The position numbers and the translations under genes are program-made. From Enterococcus raffinosus (lineage in GTDB: Bacteria > Bacillota > Bacilli > Lactobacillales > Enterococcaceae): a DNA stretch of 64,000 nucleotides. Under the pieces are notes generated by a model that had not been told where the DNA came from, searched no databases, and saw only the letters and a list, made by a program, of their open reading frames with translations. The stretch is taken from positions 56,895 through 120,894 of the forward strand of contig NZ_JXLA01000011.1 in assembly GCF_001886185.1 (NCBI RefSeq), in the 5' to 3' direction. This document shows, piece after piece, positions 42,845 through 52,993 of this stretch. Positions within the stretch are counted from its first letter, which is position 1, and every line of letters begins with the position of its first letter.

Positions 42845-45007
42845 ATGAGAAAAAACAAATTAATTCCATTCGTTGTTTTCTTAATGGCAAGTATTTTCAC
42901 ACTTGGCTTTGCCAACAAGACTGACGCCGCGGAAAAAACATATAAGATCGGGACGGACTTGACTTTTGCTCCTTTCGAATTTCAGAATTCCGATGGCGAA
43001 TACATAGGTATTGATGTAGATTTGCTTAATCAAATCGCTAAGGACCAAAACTTTAAAGTTGATTTGCGTCCATTAGGATTCGACAGCTCTATCCAAGGAG
43101 TGCAATCCGATCAACTGGACGGAATGATTGCTGGTATGAGTATTACAGATGAACGGAAAAAAACGTTTGATTTTTCTGAACCTTATTTTGATAGCGGAAT
43201 CCAGATGGCTGTTAAAAATGACAATAAGGACATCAAGAATTACAAAGATTTAAAAGGAAAAACAGTTGCCGCAAAAATCGGTACAGAAAGTGCGACTTTT
43301 TTAAATAAGAACAAAGACAAATATGGTTATGAAGTAAAACAATACGAAGCTGCTGATGCTATGTACAACGCCCTGACAAACGGGAATGTTGAAGCGATTT
43401 TTGATGACTACCCTGTACTTGGTTATGCTGTAACTAATGGGCAACCATTCAAATTAGTTGGTGAACCTGAAAAAGGCAGTTCTTATGGCTTCGCTGTGAA
43501 AAAAGGCGAAAACAAAGAGCTGCTGGAAAAGTTTAATCAAGGACTGAAGGACTTAAAGGAAAATGGCAGCTATGATAAAATCGTCAGCAAGTATATTTCT
43601 ACTGGTTCCGGCGATCAAGGCGCTTCAAGCGAAATGAAAAAAATCGAGCCCAAAAAAGATGTTTATGTTATTGCCAGCGATTCTGCTTTCGCCCCTTTTG
43701 AGTATAAGGACAGCGACGGCGAATACAAAGGGATTGATGTTGACCTGTTAAAACGAATCGCAGAGCTGCAAGGATTCAAAATTGATTTTAAATTCATCGG
43801 ATTCTCCTCAGCAATGCAGGCTTTAGAGTCAGGACAGGCTGATGGTATGATCGCAGGAATGACAATTACCGATGAGCGAAAAGCCAATTATGATTTTTCG
43901 GACCCCTACTTCCAAAGCGGGATTCAATTAGCCGTTGCGAAAGACAATAAAGATATTAAGACTTACGAGGATTTAAAAGGCAAAACCGTAGGAGCTAAGG
44001 TTGGAACGGAAAGTGCCGACTTTTTAGAGGCTCACAAAAAGGAATATGGCTATACAATCAAAAGTTTTGATGCAGCGGATCAATTGTATGACGCGCTGAA
44101 AGTCGGTTCTATCGATGCCATGATGGATGACTATCCGGTCATCGGTTATGCTGTAAAACAGGGGCAAGATTTGAAAACACCAATCAAACGCGAAGTTGGT
44201 GGTGAATATGGTTTTGCTGTGAAAAAAGGTCAGAACCCTGAATTGCGTGAGATGTTTACAGAAGGGCTAAAAGAATTGAAACGTACTGGCGAGTACGATG
44301 AAATTGTTGATCAATACATCGGCTCCGGTAGTGAAGACAAGAAAGAAACTGTTGATGAGTCTACTATCACTGGTTTATTGAAAAATAATTACAAATCATT
44401 ACTAGAAGGATTATGGAAGACCATTGTATTGGCTTTAGTCTCCTTTGCACTGGCTCTTGTTTTAGGAGTTATCTTTGGATTGTTCCGTGTTTCTCCTGTT
44501 CGTGGACTACGTACGTTGGCTGGTATCTATATTGATATTATCCGCGGAATCCCAATGATGGTATTAGCCTTCTTTATCTTCTTTGGTTTACCGGGAATTA
44601 CAGGCATTAAAATTCCTGACTTTGCTGCGGGAATCATCACACTGACATTAAATGCCAGCGCATATATCGCTGAAATAGTTCGTGGCGGTATCAATGCGGT
44701 TCCTGTCGGTCAAATGGAAGCCTCTCGAAGTTTGGGATTGTCCTATAACCGAACCATGCAGAAGATTATTTTGCCTCAAGCTGTGAAGATTATGATTCCT
44801 TCTTTCATCAATCAATTCGTTATCAGTTTGAAGGATACGACGATCATTTCGGCTATCGGTGTAGTAGAATTGCTGCAAACAGGGAAAATCATTGTTGCTC
44901 GTACGACTCAAAGTTCTTACGTTTACTTGATCATCGCGATCATGTACTTAATCTTGATCACGATCTTGACTAAGTTAGCGAACCGTTTAGATAAGAAGGT
45001 GAAATAG
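42845..45007 (+). CDS. glnP: Amino acid (glutamine-type) ABC transporter: two binding domains fused to the permease
   Basis: A 720-residue fusion. Signal segment (about 1-29, MRKNKLIPFVVFLMASIF start), two tandem periplasmic-binding-type domains (about 32-255 and 270-495; each begins Y-IGTDLTFAPFEF / YVIASDSAFAPFEY), then a permease domain (about 510-720) with five or so helices and the EAA loop (VPVGQMEASRSLGL). The SBD1-SBD2-TMD layout matches GlnP of Lactococcus lactis, which imports glutamine, glutamate and asparagine. AGGAGG before the start. Its TAG stop abuts the glnQ ATG. Confidence 0.93.
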   Translation: MRKNKLIPFVVFLMASIFTLGFANKTDAAEKTYKIGTDLTFAPFEFQNSDGEYIGIDVDLLNQIAKDQNFKVDLRPLGFDSSIQGVQSDQLDGMIAGMSITDERKKTFDFSEPYFDSGIQMAVKNDNKDIKNYKDLKGKTVAAKIGTESATFLNKNKDKYGYEVKQYEAADAMYNALTNGNVEAIFDDYPVLGYAVTNGQPFKLVGEPEKGSSYGFAVKKGENKELLEKFNQGLKDLKENGSYDKIVSKYISTGSGDQGASSEMKKIEPKKDVYVIASDSAFAPFEYKDSDGEYKGIDVDLLKRIAELQGFKIDFKFIGFSSAMQALESGQADGMIAGMTITDERKANYDFSDPYFQSGIQLAVAKDNKDIKTYEDLKGKTVGAKVGTESADFLEAHKKEYGYTIKSFDAADQLYDALKVGSIDAMMDDYPVIGYAVKQGQDLKTPIKREVGGEYGFAVKKGQNPELREMFTEGLKELKRTGEYDEIVDQYIGSGSEDKKETVDESTITGLLKNNYKSLLEGLWKTIVLALVSFALALVLGVIFGLFRVSPVRGLRTLAGIYIDIIRGIPMMVLAFFIFFGLPGITGIKIPDFAAGIITLTLNASAYIAEIVRGGINAVPVGQMEASRSLGLSYNRTMQKIILPQAVKIMIPSFINQFVISLKDTTIISAIGVVELLQTGKIIVARTTQSSYVYLIIAIMYLILITILTKLANRLDKKVK

Positions 45008-45757
45008 ATGGAAAATAAATTAGATAAGAAAATTGTCGTAAATCATTTAGTAAAAAAATTCGGTGACAATACCGTTTTGAATGACTTGAATATTACTATC
45101 AGCGAAGGGGAAGTTGTTTGTATCATTGGTCCATCTGGTTCAGGGAAAAGTACCTTTCTTCGTTGTATGAATCACCTAGAAGAACCTACATCTGGGGAAA
45201 TTATTATTGATGGACAAGATTTGACGGATAAGCATACGGACATTAACTTAGTTCGTCAACATATTGGTATGGTGTTCCAGCATTTCAACCTGTTCCCTCA
45301 CCTGACAGTTTTAGAAAATATAACGTTAGCCCCACTCGATTTAAAGGGGGAAGCAAAAGAGTCAGCAAACAAGCGTGGTGTGGAGTTGTTGACACAAGTC
45401 GGTTTAGCTGAAAAGAAAGACGATTATCCTGATAGCCTTTCCGGAGGACAAAAGCAACGTGTCGCAATTGCTCGCGCGTTAGCAATGAATCCTGATATTA
45501 TGCTCTTTGATGAACCAACTTCCGCTTTGGACCCAGAAATGGTTGGAGATGTTTTAAAAGTAATGAAGGATCTGGCACTGCAAGGTATGACCATGGTCAT
45601 TGTCACTCATGAGATGGGCTTTGCGAAAGAAGTTGCTGACCGCGTCATCTTTACCGATGGTGGAAAAATTCTAGAAGATGGCACACCTGAACAGGTCTTC
45701 AATAACCCTCACAATCCGAGAACCCAAGACTTCTTAAATAAAGTATTGAATATTTAA
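45008..45757 (+). CDS. glnQ: Amino acid ABC transporter ATP-binding protein
   Basis: The 249-residue ATPase partner of the fused permease. Walker [10 protein letters not shown]-loop, signature LSGGQKQR, Walker [12 protein letters not shown]-loop THEMGF. The sequence is typical of the polar amino acid uptake (PAAT) family. Starts directly after the glnP stop. Confidence 0.95.
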   Translation: MENKLDKKIVVNHLVKKFGDNTVLNDLNITISEGEVVCIIGPSGSGKSTFLRCMNHLEEPTSGEIIIDGQDLTDKHTDINLVRQHIGMVFQHFNLFPHLTVLENITLAPLDLKGEAKESANKRGVELLTQVGLAEKKDDYPDSLSGGQKQRVAIARALAMNPDIMLFDEPTSALDPEMVGDVLKVMKDLALQGMTMVIVTHEMGFAKEVADRVIFTDGGKILEDGTPEQVFNNPHNPRTQDFLNKVLNI

Positions 45758-45761
45758 TACG

Positions 45762-45797
45762 AAACCCGTGAAATCTAGTTAGATTTCACGGGTTTTT
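45762..45797. terminator. Bidirectional terminator shared by glnQ and the glycerol-dehydrogenase gene
   Basis: 15-base arms AAACCCGTGAAATCT / AGATTTCACGGGTTT around AGTT (45762-45795), T-runs both ways. The stop codon of the minus-strand gene (45779-45781) spans the loop. Confidence 0.85.
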
Positions 45798-46822
45798 CTG
45801 AATGTTAATAGCGTTTGATAAACCTCTTCTTTTGTTGCAGGCGATTGACTTCGAACGATGCCGTCTTCTGGAGAAAATGCCAGATCAACAATTTTCTTTA
45901 GTTTATCAACAGATGGGAAAATTGACAACATTTCATAAGTAATGGGCAAATTGAGTTTTTCAAATAGTTCTTGATGACTTGTCAGTTCATCATGGCGACC
46001 TTCAATACGTAGTTGCTGCAATGTCGTCAATGCAATGATCTGTCCATGACTTCCCTTTATCTCTCCTCCCCACAAACTAACCATCGCATTATGGAGCGCA
46101 TGGGCAATACTTAAGCCCCCGGATTCAAATCCAATGCCACTTAATAACGTGTTGGCCTCTACCACTGCATCAAATTCTACTGTGATCTCTTTTCTCTTAT
46201 TCGCCTCAACTGCTGCTTCTGCATTTTTGAGTAAAACATCACGACACTTTTCGGCAATTGCTTCTGCTGCTAGTGTTGGTGCTGCCCCTAAGGTATTTTT
46301 TCCAAAATTTTCACGTACAGTCCTTGCTTCTATGAATGTAGACAAACCATCTGCTATCCCGGCAGTTAAGAAATGAATCGGACTATTGATCAAAATAGCG
46401 GTGTCAACTAGAACCAAGTCAGGACTTTGAGTATAATAGGTATACTTCTCGAAATAGCCATTTTGATATTTCACAGAGATTCTTGAAGTGGGCGCGTCTG
46501 TCGAAGCAGATGTCGGAACAACGATACATCGTCTGCTTGACTTAAAAGCCAATGCTTTTCCTATATCGATCGCCCGTCCACCACCTATAGCAATTACATA
46601 ATCAAATTCATCAATCGTGCTGTTCTCTTCTGCGAACCGTACAGAAATTTGACCGCCTAAAGAAGTCAACTCATCCACCAAACGTTTGCCAATCATCTCG
46701 TAAACAAATTGATCCGTTACTAGTAACCCCTTTTTGCCAAATGCTAGAATATCTCTCAAATGATCCCATAAAACATTTTCGCCCTGACGATACGTCATTG
46801 GACTAACAAAGACTTTTTCCAT
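45779..46822 (-). CDS. gldA: Glycerol dehydrogenase-like, iron/zinc alcohol dehydrogenase family
   Basis: A 347-residue NAD-dependent enzyme similar to glycerol dehydrogenase, which makes dihydroxyacetone. NAD-binding GGGRAIDIGKALA near residue 75-90; metal ligands Asp in GIADGLSTF, His in IAHALHNA and His in GSHGQ. The start at 46822 has AGAGGGAG upstream; the frame extends 19 codons further without a ribosome site. Standing alone and without a dihydroxyacetone kinase neighbour, its exact polyol substrate is uncertain. Confidence 0.85.
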   Translation of the reverse strand: MEKVFVSPMTYRQGENVLWDHLRDILAFGKKGLLVTDQFVYEMIGKRLVDELTSLGGQISVRFAEENSTIDEFDYVIAIGGGRAIDIGKALAFKSSRRCIVVPTSASTDAPTSRISVKYQNGYFEKYTYYTQSPDLVLVDTAILINSPIHFLTAGIADGLSTFIEARTVRENFGKNTLGAAPTLAAEAIAEKCRDVLLKNAEAAVEANKRKEITVEFDAVVEANTLLSGIGFESGGLSIAHALHNAMVSLWGGEIKGSHGQIIALTTLQQLRIEGRHDELTSHQELFEKLNLPITYEMLSIFPSVDKLKKIVDLAFSPEDGIVRSQSPATKEEVYQTLLTFRKTREI

Positions 46823-46908
46823 AGTTACTCCCTCTATCCATTTTAAACTCATCATAGCAATCAGAGAAAACTGTTGCAAGTTATTCTAGGAGCAGCTTTA
46901 TGAAACAC

Positions 46909-46940
46909 AAAAAGCACGTAAGCGTTGAACGCTTACGTGC
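46909..46940 (-). terminator. Terminator of tuf
   Basis: Minus-strand stem GCACGTAAGCG / CGCTTACGTGC with a five-base loop, followed by five T. Confidence 0.85.
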
Positions 46941-46952
46941 TAGAAAATCAAA

Positions 46953-48140
46953 TTAAGCTTCGATTTCAGTTACGATACCTGAACCAACGGTACGTCCACC
47001 TTCACGAATAGAGAAAGTTGTTCCTTTTTCTACGGCGATTGGATGGATTAATTCAACGTCGATTGTTACGTTATCGCCAGGCATGACCATTTCAGTACCT
47101 TCTGGCAACACGATATTACCGGTAACGTCTGTTGTACGGAAGTAGAATTGAGGACGATAGTTGTTAAAGAATGGTGTATGACGTCCACCTTCTTCTTTCG
47201 TCAACACATAAACTTCTGCACTGAATTTCGTATGTGGTGTAATTGAACCTGGTTTAGCTAATACTTGACCACGTTCGATTTCATCACGTGTAATACCACG
47301 TAATAGAACCCCAACGTTATCTCCAGCTTCACCATAATCCAATGTTTTACGGAACATTTCAAGTCCAGTTACGACAGCCTTTTGAACTTCAGGTTTGATC
47401 CCGATAATTTCAACTTCGTCACCGACTTTAACTTCCCCACGATCAATACGACCAGATGCAACAGTCCCACGTCCTGTGATTGAGAAAACATCTTCCACTG
47501 GTAACAAGAATGGTTTGTCAGTGTCACGTTCTGGTGTTGGGATATATTCGTCAACCGTATCCATTAGGTCCATGATTACTTGTTCTTGTTCAGGATCGCC
47601 TTCTAAAGCTTTCAGAGCTGAACCTTTAAGAACAGGAATATCATCGCCTGGGAAACCATATTCTGAAAGTAACTCACGTACTTCCATTTCAACTAAATCA
47701 ATCAATTCTTCATCGTCGACTAAATCAACTTTGTTCAAGAAGACGATCAAGTATTTAACACCTACTTGGCGTGATAACAAAATGTGCTCACGTGTTTGAG
47801 GCATTGGTCCATCAGTAGCAGATACTACTAAGATCGCACCATCCATTTGAGCAGCACCGGTAATCATGTTTTTTACATAGTCCGCGTGTCCTGGAGCATC
47901 AATATGGGCATAGTGGCGTTTTTCAGTTTCATATTCAACGTGTGCAGTATTGATAGTGATTCCGCGTTCACGTTCTTCTGGTGCAGCATCGATACTAGCA
48001 TAGTCTTGAGGGTTTGCTAGACCTTTCTTACCTAATACCGTTGTAATTGCTGCCGTTAAAGTTGTTTTCCCATGGTCGACATGGCCAATGGTACCAATAT
48101 TAACGTGTGGTTTACTTCTATCATAATGTTCTTTTGCCAT
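46953..48140 (-). CDS. tuf: Elongation factor Tu
   Basis: The 395-residue GTPase that brings aminoacyl-tRNA to the ribosome. G1 GHVDHGKT (19-26), G3 DAPGHADY, G4 NKVD; domains 2 and 3 complete, ending IVTEIEA. The start is the ATG at 48140. It is a single-gene unit here and is preceded by an unusual leader. Confidence 0.98.
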   Translation of the reverse strand: MAKEHYDRSKPHVNIGTIGHVDHGKTTLTAAITTVLGKKGLANPQDYASIDAAPEERERGITINTAHVEYETEKRHYAHIDAPGHADYVKNMITGAAQMDGAILVVSATDGPMPQTREHILLSRQVGVKYLIVFLNKVDLVDDEELIDLVEMEVRELLSEYGFPGDDIPVLKGSALKALEGDPEQEQVIMDLMDTVDEYIPTPERDTDKPFLLPVEDVFSITGRGTVASGRIDRGEVKVGDEVEIIGIKPEVQKAVVTGLEMFRKTLDYGEAGDNVGVLLRGITRDEIERGQVLAKPGSITPHTKFSAEVYVLTKEEGGRHTPFFNNYRPQFYFRTTDVTGNIVLPEGTEMVMPGDNVTIDVELIHPIAVEKGTTFSIREGGRTVGSGIVTEIEA

Positions 48141-48150
48141 AATAAACAAA

Positions 48151-48238
48151 CCTCCTAAAAAGTGTAAAAATTCTTACGGATATAGTGTAAAGCATTTTGA
48201 GCAAAAAGAAAAAGATTTACACTTTTACTTTTCGTAAG
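48151..48238 (-). promoter_or_regulatory. tuf leader with mutually exclusive pairings next to the ribosome site
   Basis: On the minus strand, in order: CTTACG (48233-48238), AAAAGTGTAAA (48216-48226), TTTACACT (48184-48191), CGTAAG (48173-48178), TTTACACTTTT (48158-48168), then AGGAGG (48151-48156). Segment 2 can pair with segment 3, enclosed by 1 with 4, or with segment 5 immediately beside the Shine-Dalgarno sequence. The pairing is visible in the sequence; a regulatory role is inferred. Confidence 0.45.
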
Positions 48239-48250
48239 TAACTATCCGAA

Positions 48251-48275
48251 ATTATAATACATCAGAATTGGTCAA
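48251..48275 (-). promoter_or_regulatory. Possible tuf promoter
   Basis: Minus-strand TATAAT (48251-48256); TTGACC (48270-48275) is only 13 bases upstream, too close for a standard -35, so only the -10 is convincing. Confidence 0.35.
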
Positions 48276-48345
48276 ACTCCAAACAATTTGTTTCTCTACT
48301 TAATTCGATGAGAAATTGAACCTGATTTTAAGTGAAATAAGCTCA

Positions 48346-48372
48346 TTGGAAGCAAATGAACTAGGATATAAT
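48346..48372 (+). promoter_or_regulatory. Possible promoter of the 91-residue gene and fetAB
   Basis: TTGGAA (48346-48351), 15-base spacer, TATAAT (48367-48372). Spacing is short; a leader of about 95 bases follows. The gap 48141-48474 otherwise holds the tuf leader and promoter. Confidence 0.4.
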
Positions 48373-48474
48373 ATAGACTAAAGAGTGTACAGAAAAATAA
48401 ATAATTGGTTTAATAGTGAATGGAAATTTTTCTAATTGACTCGTTTGAAATTATAAAATGAATGGAGGATAGCT

Positions 48475-48750
48475 ATGAAAGAATTTCAGAAACAGTTGGC
48501 TCAATGGCCTTTAGATATAAAGCAAGCCTGGAGCATCGGTTTTGTTTTTGTTAGAGAAAAAGAGCATTATTGGCATTTCCCCGCTAGACAGTGGACAGAG
48601 CAGCAAATTCAGGATTATTTTTTTAAACGTTTTGGAAAGGAAGGCCGGTTTATCTCCTACCCTGAACTAAGTTTAAAGCAGCTAAGGATCGATGAGATTC
48701 CTGAACTTTTGATCATCATCCCTTACGATCCTAGAAAGGAGAAACAATAA
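48475..48750 (+). CDS. Hypothetical 91-residue protein linked to fetAB
   Basis: A small soluble protein rich in aromatic residues (HYWHFPARQWTEQQIQDYFFKRFG). I recognise no family. GGAGG lies six bases before the ATG. It ends two bases before the ABC ATPase gene, so it is the first gene of this transporter operon; a metal-sensing or adaptor role is possible but unsupported. Confidence 0.75.
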   Translation: MKEFQKQLAQWPLDIKQAWSIGFVFVREKEHYWHFPARQWTEQQIQDYFFKRFGKEGRFISYPELSLKQLRIDEIPELLIIIPYDPRKEKQ

Positions 48751-48751
48751 T

Positions 48752-49390
48752 ATGGCCTTATTAGAACTACATGATGTGAATTATCAGACAGATGATCGAT
48801 TGATTTTGAATCAGATCACTTTATCTGTTGAAAAAGGTGATTTTTTAACGATTACTGGTCCCTCTGGCGGAGGAAAAAGTACCCTGCTGCGACTGATTGC
48901 TTCTTTATTAACGCCGACAAGCGGCGAGATACTTTTTGAAGGAAAAGCGCAGCAAAACTATGACTATACTGCCTATCGACAACAGGTATCGTATTGCTAT
49001 CAACAGCCCTCTTTATTTGGAGATACGGTAGAAGATAATTTAACCTTTCCCTATCTAATAAGAGAAGCAGAACCTAATCGGAAGGACATGCTGGATCAGC
49101 TTCAATTAGTTGATCTGCCAGAAAGCTATTTTTATAAAAGTATCAATGAACTTTCTGGCGGTGAGCGTCAGCGGATCGCATTGATTCGTAATATTTTATT
49201 CCTGCCTAAGGTTTTGCTTTTGGACGAGGTAACAGCGGGCTTAGACGAACAAACGAAAACAATTATTCATCGCCTAATGGATGACATTCAGAAAAAAGGC
49301 TGCACCATTCTTCAGGTCACTCATGATGAAGCAGAAATCAATTCTGCAAAGAAATTACTACATGTTCAAGGAGGAAAACTGGATCAATGA
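48752..49390 (+). CDS. fetA: ABC transporter ATP-binding protein, FetA (YbbL) type
   Basis: A 212-residue ATPase: Walker A GPSGGGKS, signature LSGGERQR, Walker B LLLDEVTAGLD (Val where many have Pro), H-loop THDEAE. It pairs with the UPF0014 membrane protein encoded next, whose ATG overlaps its stop by four bases. In E. coli FetAB exports iron and raises peroxide resistance; in other bacteria the substrate is unproven. Confidence 0.88.
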   Translation: MALLELHDVNYQTDDRLILNQITLSVEKGDFLTITGPSGGGKSTLLRLIASLLTPTSGEILFEGKAQQNYDYTAYRQQVSYCYQQPSLFGDTVEDNLTFPYLIREAEPNRKDMLDQLQLVDLPESYFYKSINELSGGERQRIALIRNILFLPKVLLLDEVTAGLDEQTKTIIHRLMDDIQKKGCTILQVTHDEAEINSAKKLLHVQGGKLDQ

Positions 49391-50148
49391 ATCAACTTGC
49401 TGTAAATAATCTTTCTCTGTTGTTAGCCTTTGCACTTGTCTTAATCGCTGTTGGAATAAGCTATAAAGAGAAGTTGAACTTATCTAAAGATATTTTCTTC
49501 AGCATTGTACGGGCAATTATCCAATTAGTCATTGTCGGCTATTTATTGAAATACATTTTTCAAGTTAACAACAATTTACTGACTTCAGGGATGAGTCTTT
49601 TTATTGTATTAAATGCGGCGTGGAACGCCCATAAAAGAAATCCTGCTCGCCAAAAAAAATACCTGCACTCTTTGGCAGCTATTTTCGTAAGTACCTATAT
49701 CACTCTTGGTGTATTGATTTTAGCAGGAGCAATCAAATTCATCCCTTCGCAAATCGTACCTATCACGGGAATGATCGCCAGCAATTCGATGGTGGCGCTC
49801 GGCTTATGTTATCGTGCGTTGAATACGCAATTTCACGACTTGCGACAACAAACTTTGGAGAAATTAGCTCTAGGTGCTTCTATCAAATTGGCCTCTAAGC
49901 CTATTCTTCAGCAAAGCATCAAAACAGCGATGCAGCCCACAATTGATTCTGCCAAAACAGTCGGTTTGGTTAGCTTGCCGGGGATGATGTCTGGGTTAAT
50001 CTTCGCTGGCCTTGATCCGGTCCACGCAATCAAATATCAGATCATGGTCACCTTTATGCTGTTATCAGCTACCAGTCTGGGATCTATCATCGGCGGATAC
50101 TCTGCTTATAAAAACTATTTTAATGAAAATCATCAATTGACAATTTAA
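49387..50148 (+). CDS. fetB: FetB (YbbM/UPF0014) family membrane permease
   Basis: A 253-residue protein with six or seven membrane segments and the family motifs ITGMIASNSMVALGL and GLVSLPGMMSGLIFAG. It is the permease partner of FetA; an iron-efflux role is inferred from E. coli. It is the last gene of the operon. Confidence 0.88.
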   Translation: MNQLAVNNLSLLLAFALVLIAVGISYKEKLNLSKDIFFSIVRAIIQLVIVGYLLKYIFQVNNNLLTSGMSLFIVLNAAWNAHKRNPARQKKYLHSLAAIFVSTYITLGVLILAGAIKFIPSQIVPITGMIASNSMVALGLCYRALNTQFHDLRQQTLEKLALGASIKLASKPILQQSIKTAMQPTIDSAKTVGLVSLPGMMSGLIFAGLDPVHAIKYQIMVTFMLLSATSLGSIIGGYSAYKNYFNENHQLTI

Positions 50149-50153
50149 TTCGA

Positions 50154-50189
50154 AAAAGGCCTCCAAAAGTTCGCTTTCGGAGGCCTTTT
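50154..50189. terminator. Bidirectional terminator between fetB and ilvA
   Basis: Arms AAAAGGCCTCC / GGAGGCCTTTT, with an inner AAAG-TTCG-CTTT stem-loop, T on both strands. The ilvA stop codon is two bases beyond. Confidence 0.8.
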
Positions 50190-50190
50190 C

Positions 50191-51447
50191 TTAGACTAAT
50201 AAATTATAGAGTGTTTTATTTTGACTTAGTTCAATGTACGTTGAATCAAATGTCTTAAGTCGCTTCAGCAAATTTGGTAACGTTTCAGGCTTCTTCAATA
50301 AGACACCTATCACGACTGGTCCGGTTCCACGATTACTCTTTTTCGTATATTCAAATCGAGTAATGTCATCCCCTTCTCCTAGAACTTCCGATACAAATTC
50401 TTTTAAAGCGCCGGGACGCTGTGGAAAATTCACCACAAAATAATGCTTCAACCCTTCATAAATCAATGAGCGTTCTTCGATTTCAGCCATTCGATTAATA
50501 TCATTATTTCCACCGCTGATAATGCAAATGACCGTTTTGCCTTTGATTTTATCTTTCATTAAATCTAAGGCGGCCACGCTTAAAGCACCCGCAGGTTCCA
50601 CTACGATCGCTTGCTTCCCGTAGAGATCTAAAATAGTTGAACAGATTAGTCCTTCATCAACAGACATCAACTCATCTACGTATTCTTTACTGTGAGAATA
50701 TGTGATTTCACCGACACGTTGAACGGCGGCGCCATCGACAAACTTGTCAATCTCATTCAATTTGACCGGCTGTTCTTCCTCAAAGGCTGCCTGCATAGAA
50801 GCAGCACCTTTTGGCTCAACGCCTATTACTTTAGTGGTTGGTGAAGTATTTTTTACGTAGGAGGAGACACCGCTGATCAAGCCCCCACCACCGATAGCAG
50901 AGATGACGTAATCAGGTTTGTAGCCTTCACTTTCTGCGTCCGTCATCATTTCCAACGCCAAGGTTCCTTGACCGGCAATAATATTTTTATCGTTAAAAGG
51001 ATCAATAAATGTCATGCCGTTTTCTTCACAGTATTTTCTTGCGGCAGCGGCAGAAGCATCAAAGGTATCACCAACTAAATGAATATCCGCAAACTCACCA
51101 CCAAAGAACTTCACTTGAGAAACTTTTTGCTGCGGTGTAGTAGTCGGCATAAAAATTGCTGCTTTTGTTCTTAACTCATGACAGGTATAAGCGACACCCT
51201 GTGCATGATTTCCCGCACTCGCACAAACTACACCCTTTTTCAATTCTGCCTCTGGAAGCTTCTTAATTGCGTAATAAGCGCCGCGTAACTTAAATGAACG
51301 AACTTTCTGCAGGTCTTCTCTTTTCAAAAGCACCGTTGCCTGATACTTTTCGGATAAATAACGATCATATTGCAACGGTGTATGGTTTACAGCGTTTTTC
51401 AATAATTGATACGCACTGCGGACCTCGGTATCTTTGATCAATTCCAT
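50191..51447 (-). CDS. ilvA: Threonine dehydratase (deaminase)
   Basis: Converts threonine to 2-oxobutanoate, the first step of isoleucine synthesis. 418 residues with the PLP lysine Lys53 in SFKLRGA, the glycine loop GGGGLISG, and a C-terminal regulatory ACT-like domain of the short type (about 330-418), consistent with feedback control by isoleucine. GGAGG precedes the ATG. Last gene of ilvDBNCA, 13 bases after ilvC. Confidence 0.95.
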   Translation of the reverse strand: MELIKDTEVRSAYQLLKNAVNHTPLQYDRYLSEKYQATVLLKREDLQKVRSFKLRGAYYAIKKLPEAELKKGVVCASAGNHAQGVAYTCHELRTKAAIFMPTTTPQQKVSQVKFFGGEFADIHLVGDTFDASAAAARKYCEENGMTFIDPFNDKNIIAGQGTLALEMMTDAESEGYKPDYVISAIGGGGLISGVSSYVKNTSPTTKVIGVEPKGAASMQAAFEEEQPVKLNEIDKFVDGAAVQRVGEITYSHSKEYVDELMSVDEGLICSTILDLYGKQAIVVEPAGALSVAALDLMKDKIKGKTVICIISGGNNDINRMAEIEERSLIYEGLKHYFVVNFPQRPGALKEFVSEVLGEGDDITRFEYTKKSNRGTGPVVIGVLLKKPETLPNLLKRLKTFDSTYIELSQNKTLYNLLV

Positions 51448-51460
51448 CGCTGCACCTCCA

Positions 51461-52474
<1,014 letters not shown>

Positions 52475-52515
52475 TTAAACTATATTAATAGCAAAACGAA
52501 TAATCAATTTTGCGT

Positions 52516-52992
52516 TTAACCTCTGCTAAATCCGGTAACACCGGTTCTTGCTAATTGCTTAATTCCATAAGGTCGCAATACGTCAATACACGCATTGACC
52601 TTATCTGTAGAGCCAGCCACTTGTACCACGATTGTTTTCAATCCTACATCTACAACGTCCGCTCTAAATGGATCAATCATCGCCTGAATCTCAGAGCGCG
52701 TAGCCGCTGGCGCACTGACTTTGATCAAGGCCAACTCTCGTTCTAAATGCGGCTCATCGGTTACATCAGAAACTTTAACGACATCGATTTGTTTATTTAA
52801 TTGCTTTGTTACTTGTTCGACATCCGCTAAGGTATCCGCTTGAATAATGATCGTCATCCGCGATTCGCCGTCTTTTTCCGTTCGCCCGACGGAGACACTG
52901 TCCATGTTTACTTGCCGACGATTTAGCACACTTGTAATTCGACTGAGCACCCCTGCTTGGTCATGAACCATTGCTGTAATCATCCGTCTCAT
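52516..52992 (-). CDS. ilvN: Acetolactate synthase small (regulatory) subunit
   Basis: A 158-residue regulatory subunit with an N-terminal ACT domain (MITAMVHDQAGVLSRITSVL), typical of the valine-feedback subunits. The frame extends three codons to a TTG, but the ATG at 52992, one base after the ilvB stop and nine bases from AGGGG, is the better start. Coupled to ilvB. Confidence 0.95.
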   Translation of the reverse strand: MRRMITAMVHDQAGVLSRITSVLNRRQVNMDSVSVGRTEKDGESRMTIIIQADTLADVEQVTKQLNKQIDVVKVSDVTDEPHLERELALIKVSAPAATRSEIQAMIDPFRADVVDVGLKTIVVQVAGSTDKVNACIDVLRPYGIKQLARTGVTGFSRG

Positions 52993-52993
52993 C

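Noticed and set aside
47395..47799. 134-codon ORF on the plus strand
   Set aside because: Antisense to tuf; long only because of the codon bias of tuf.
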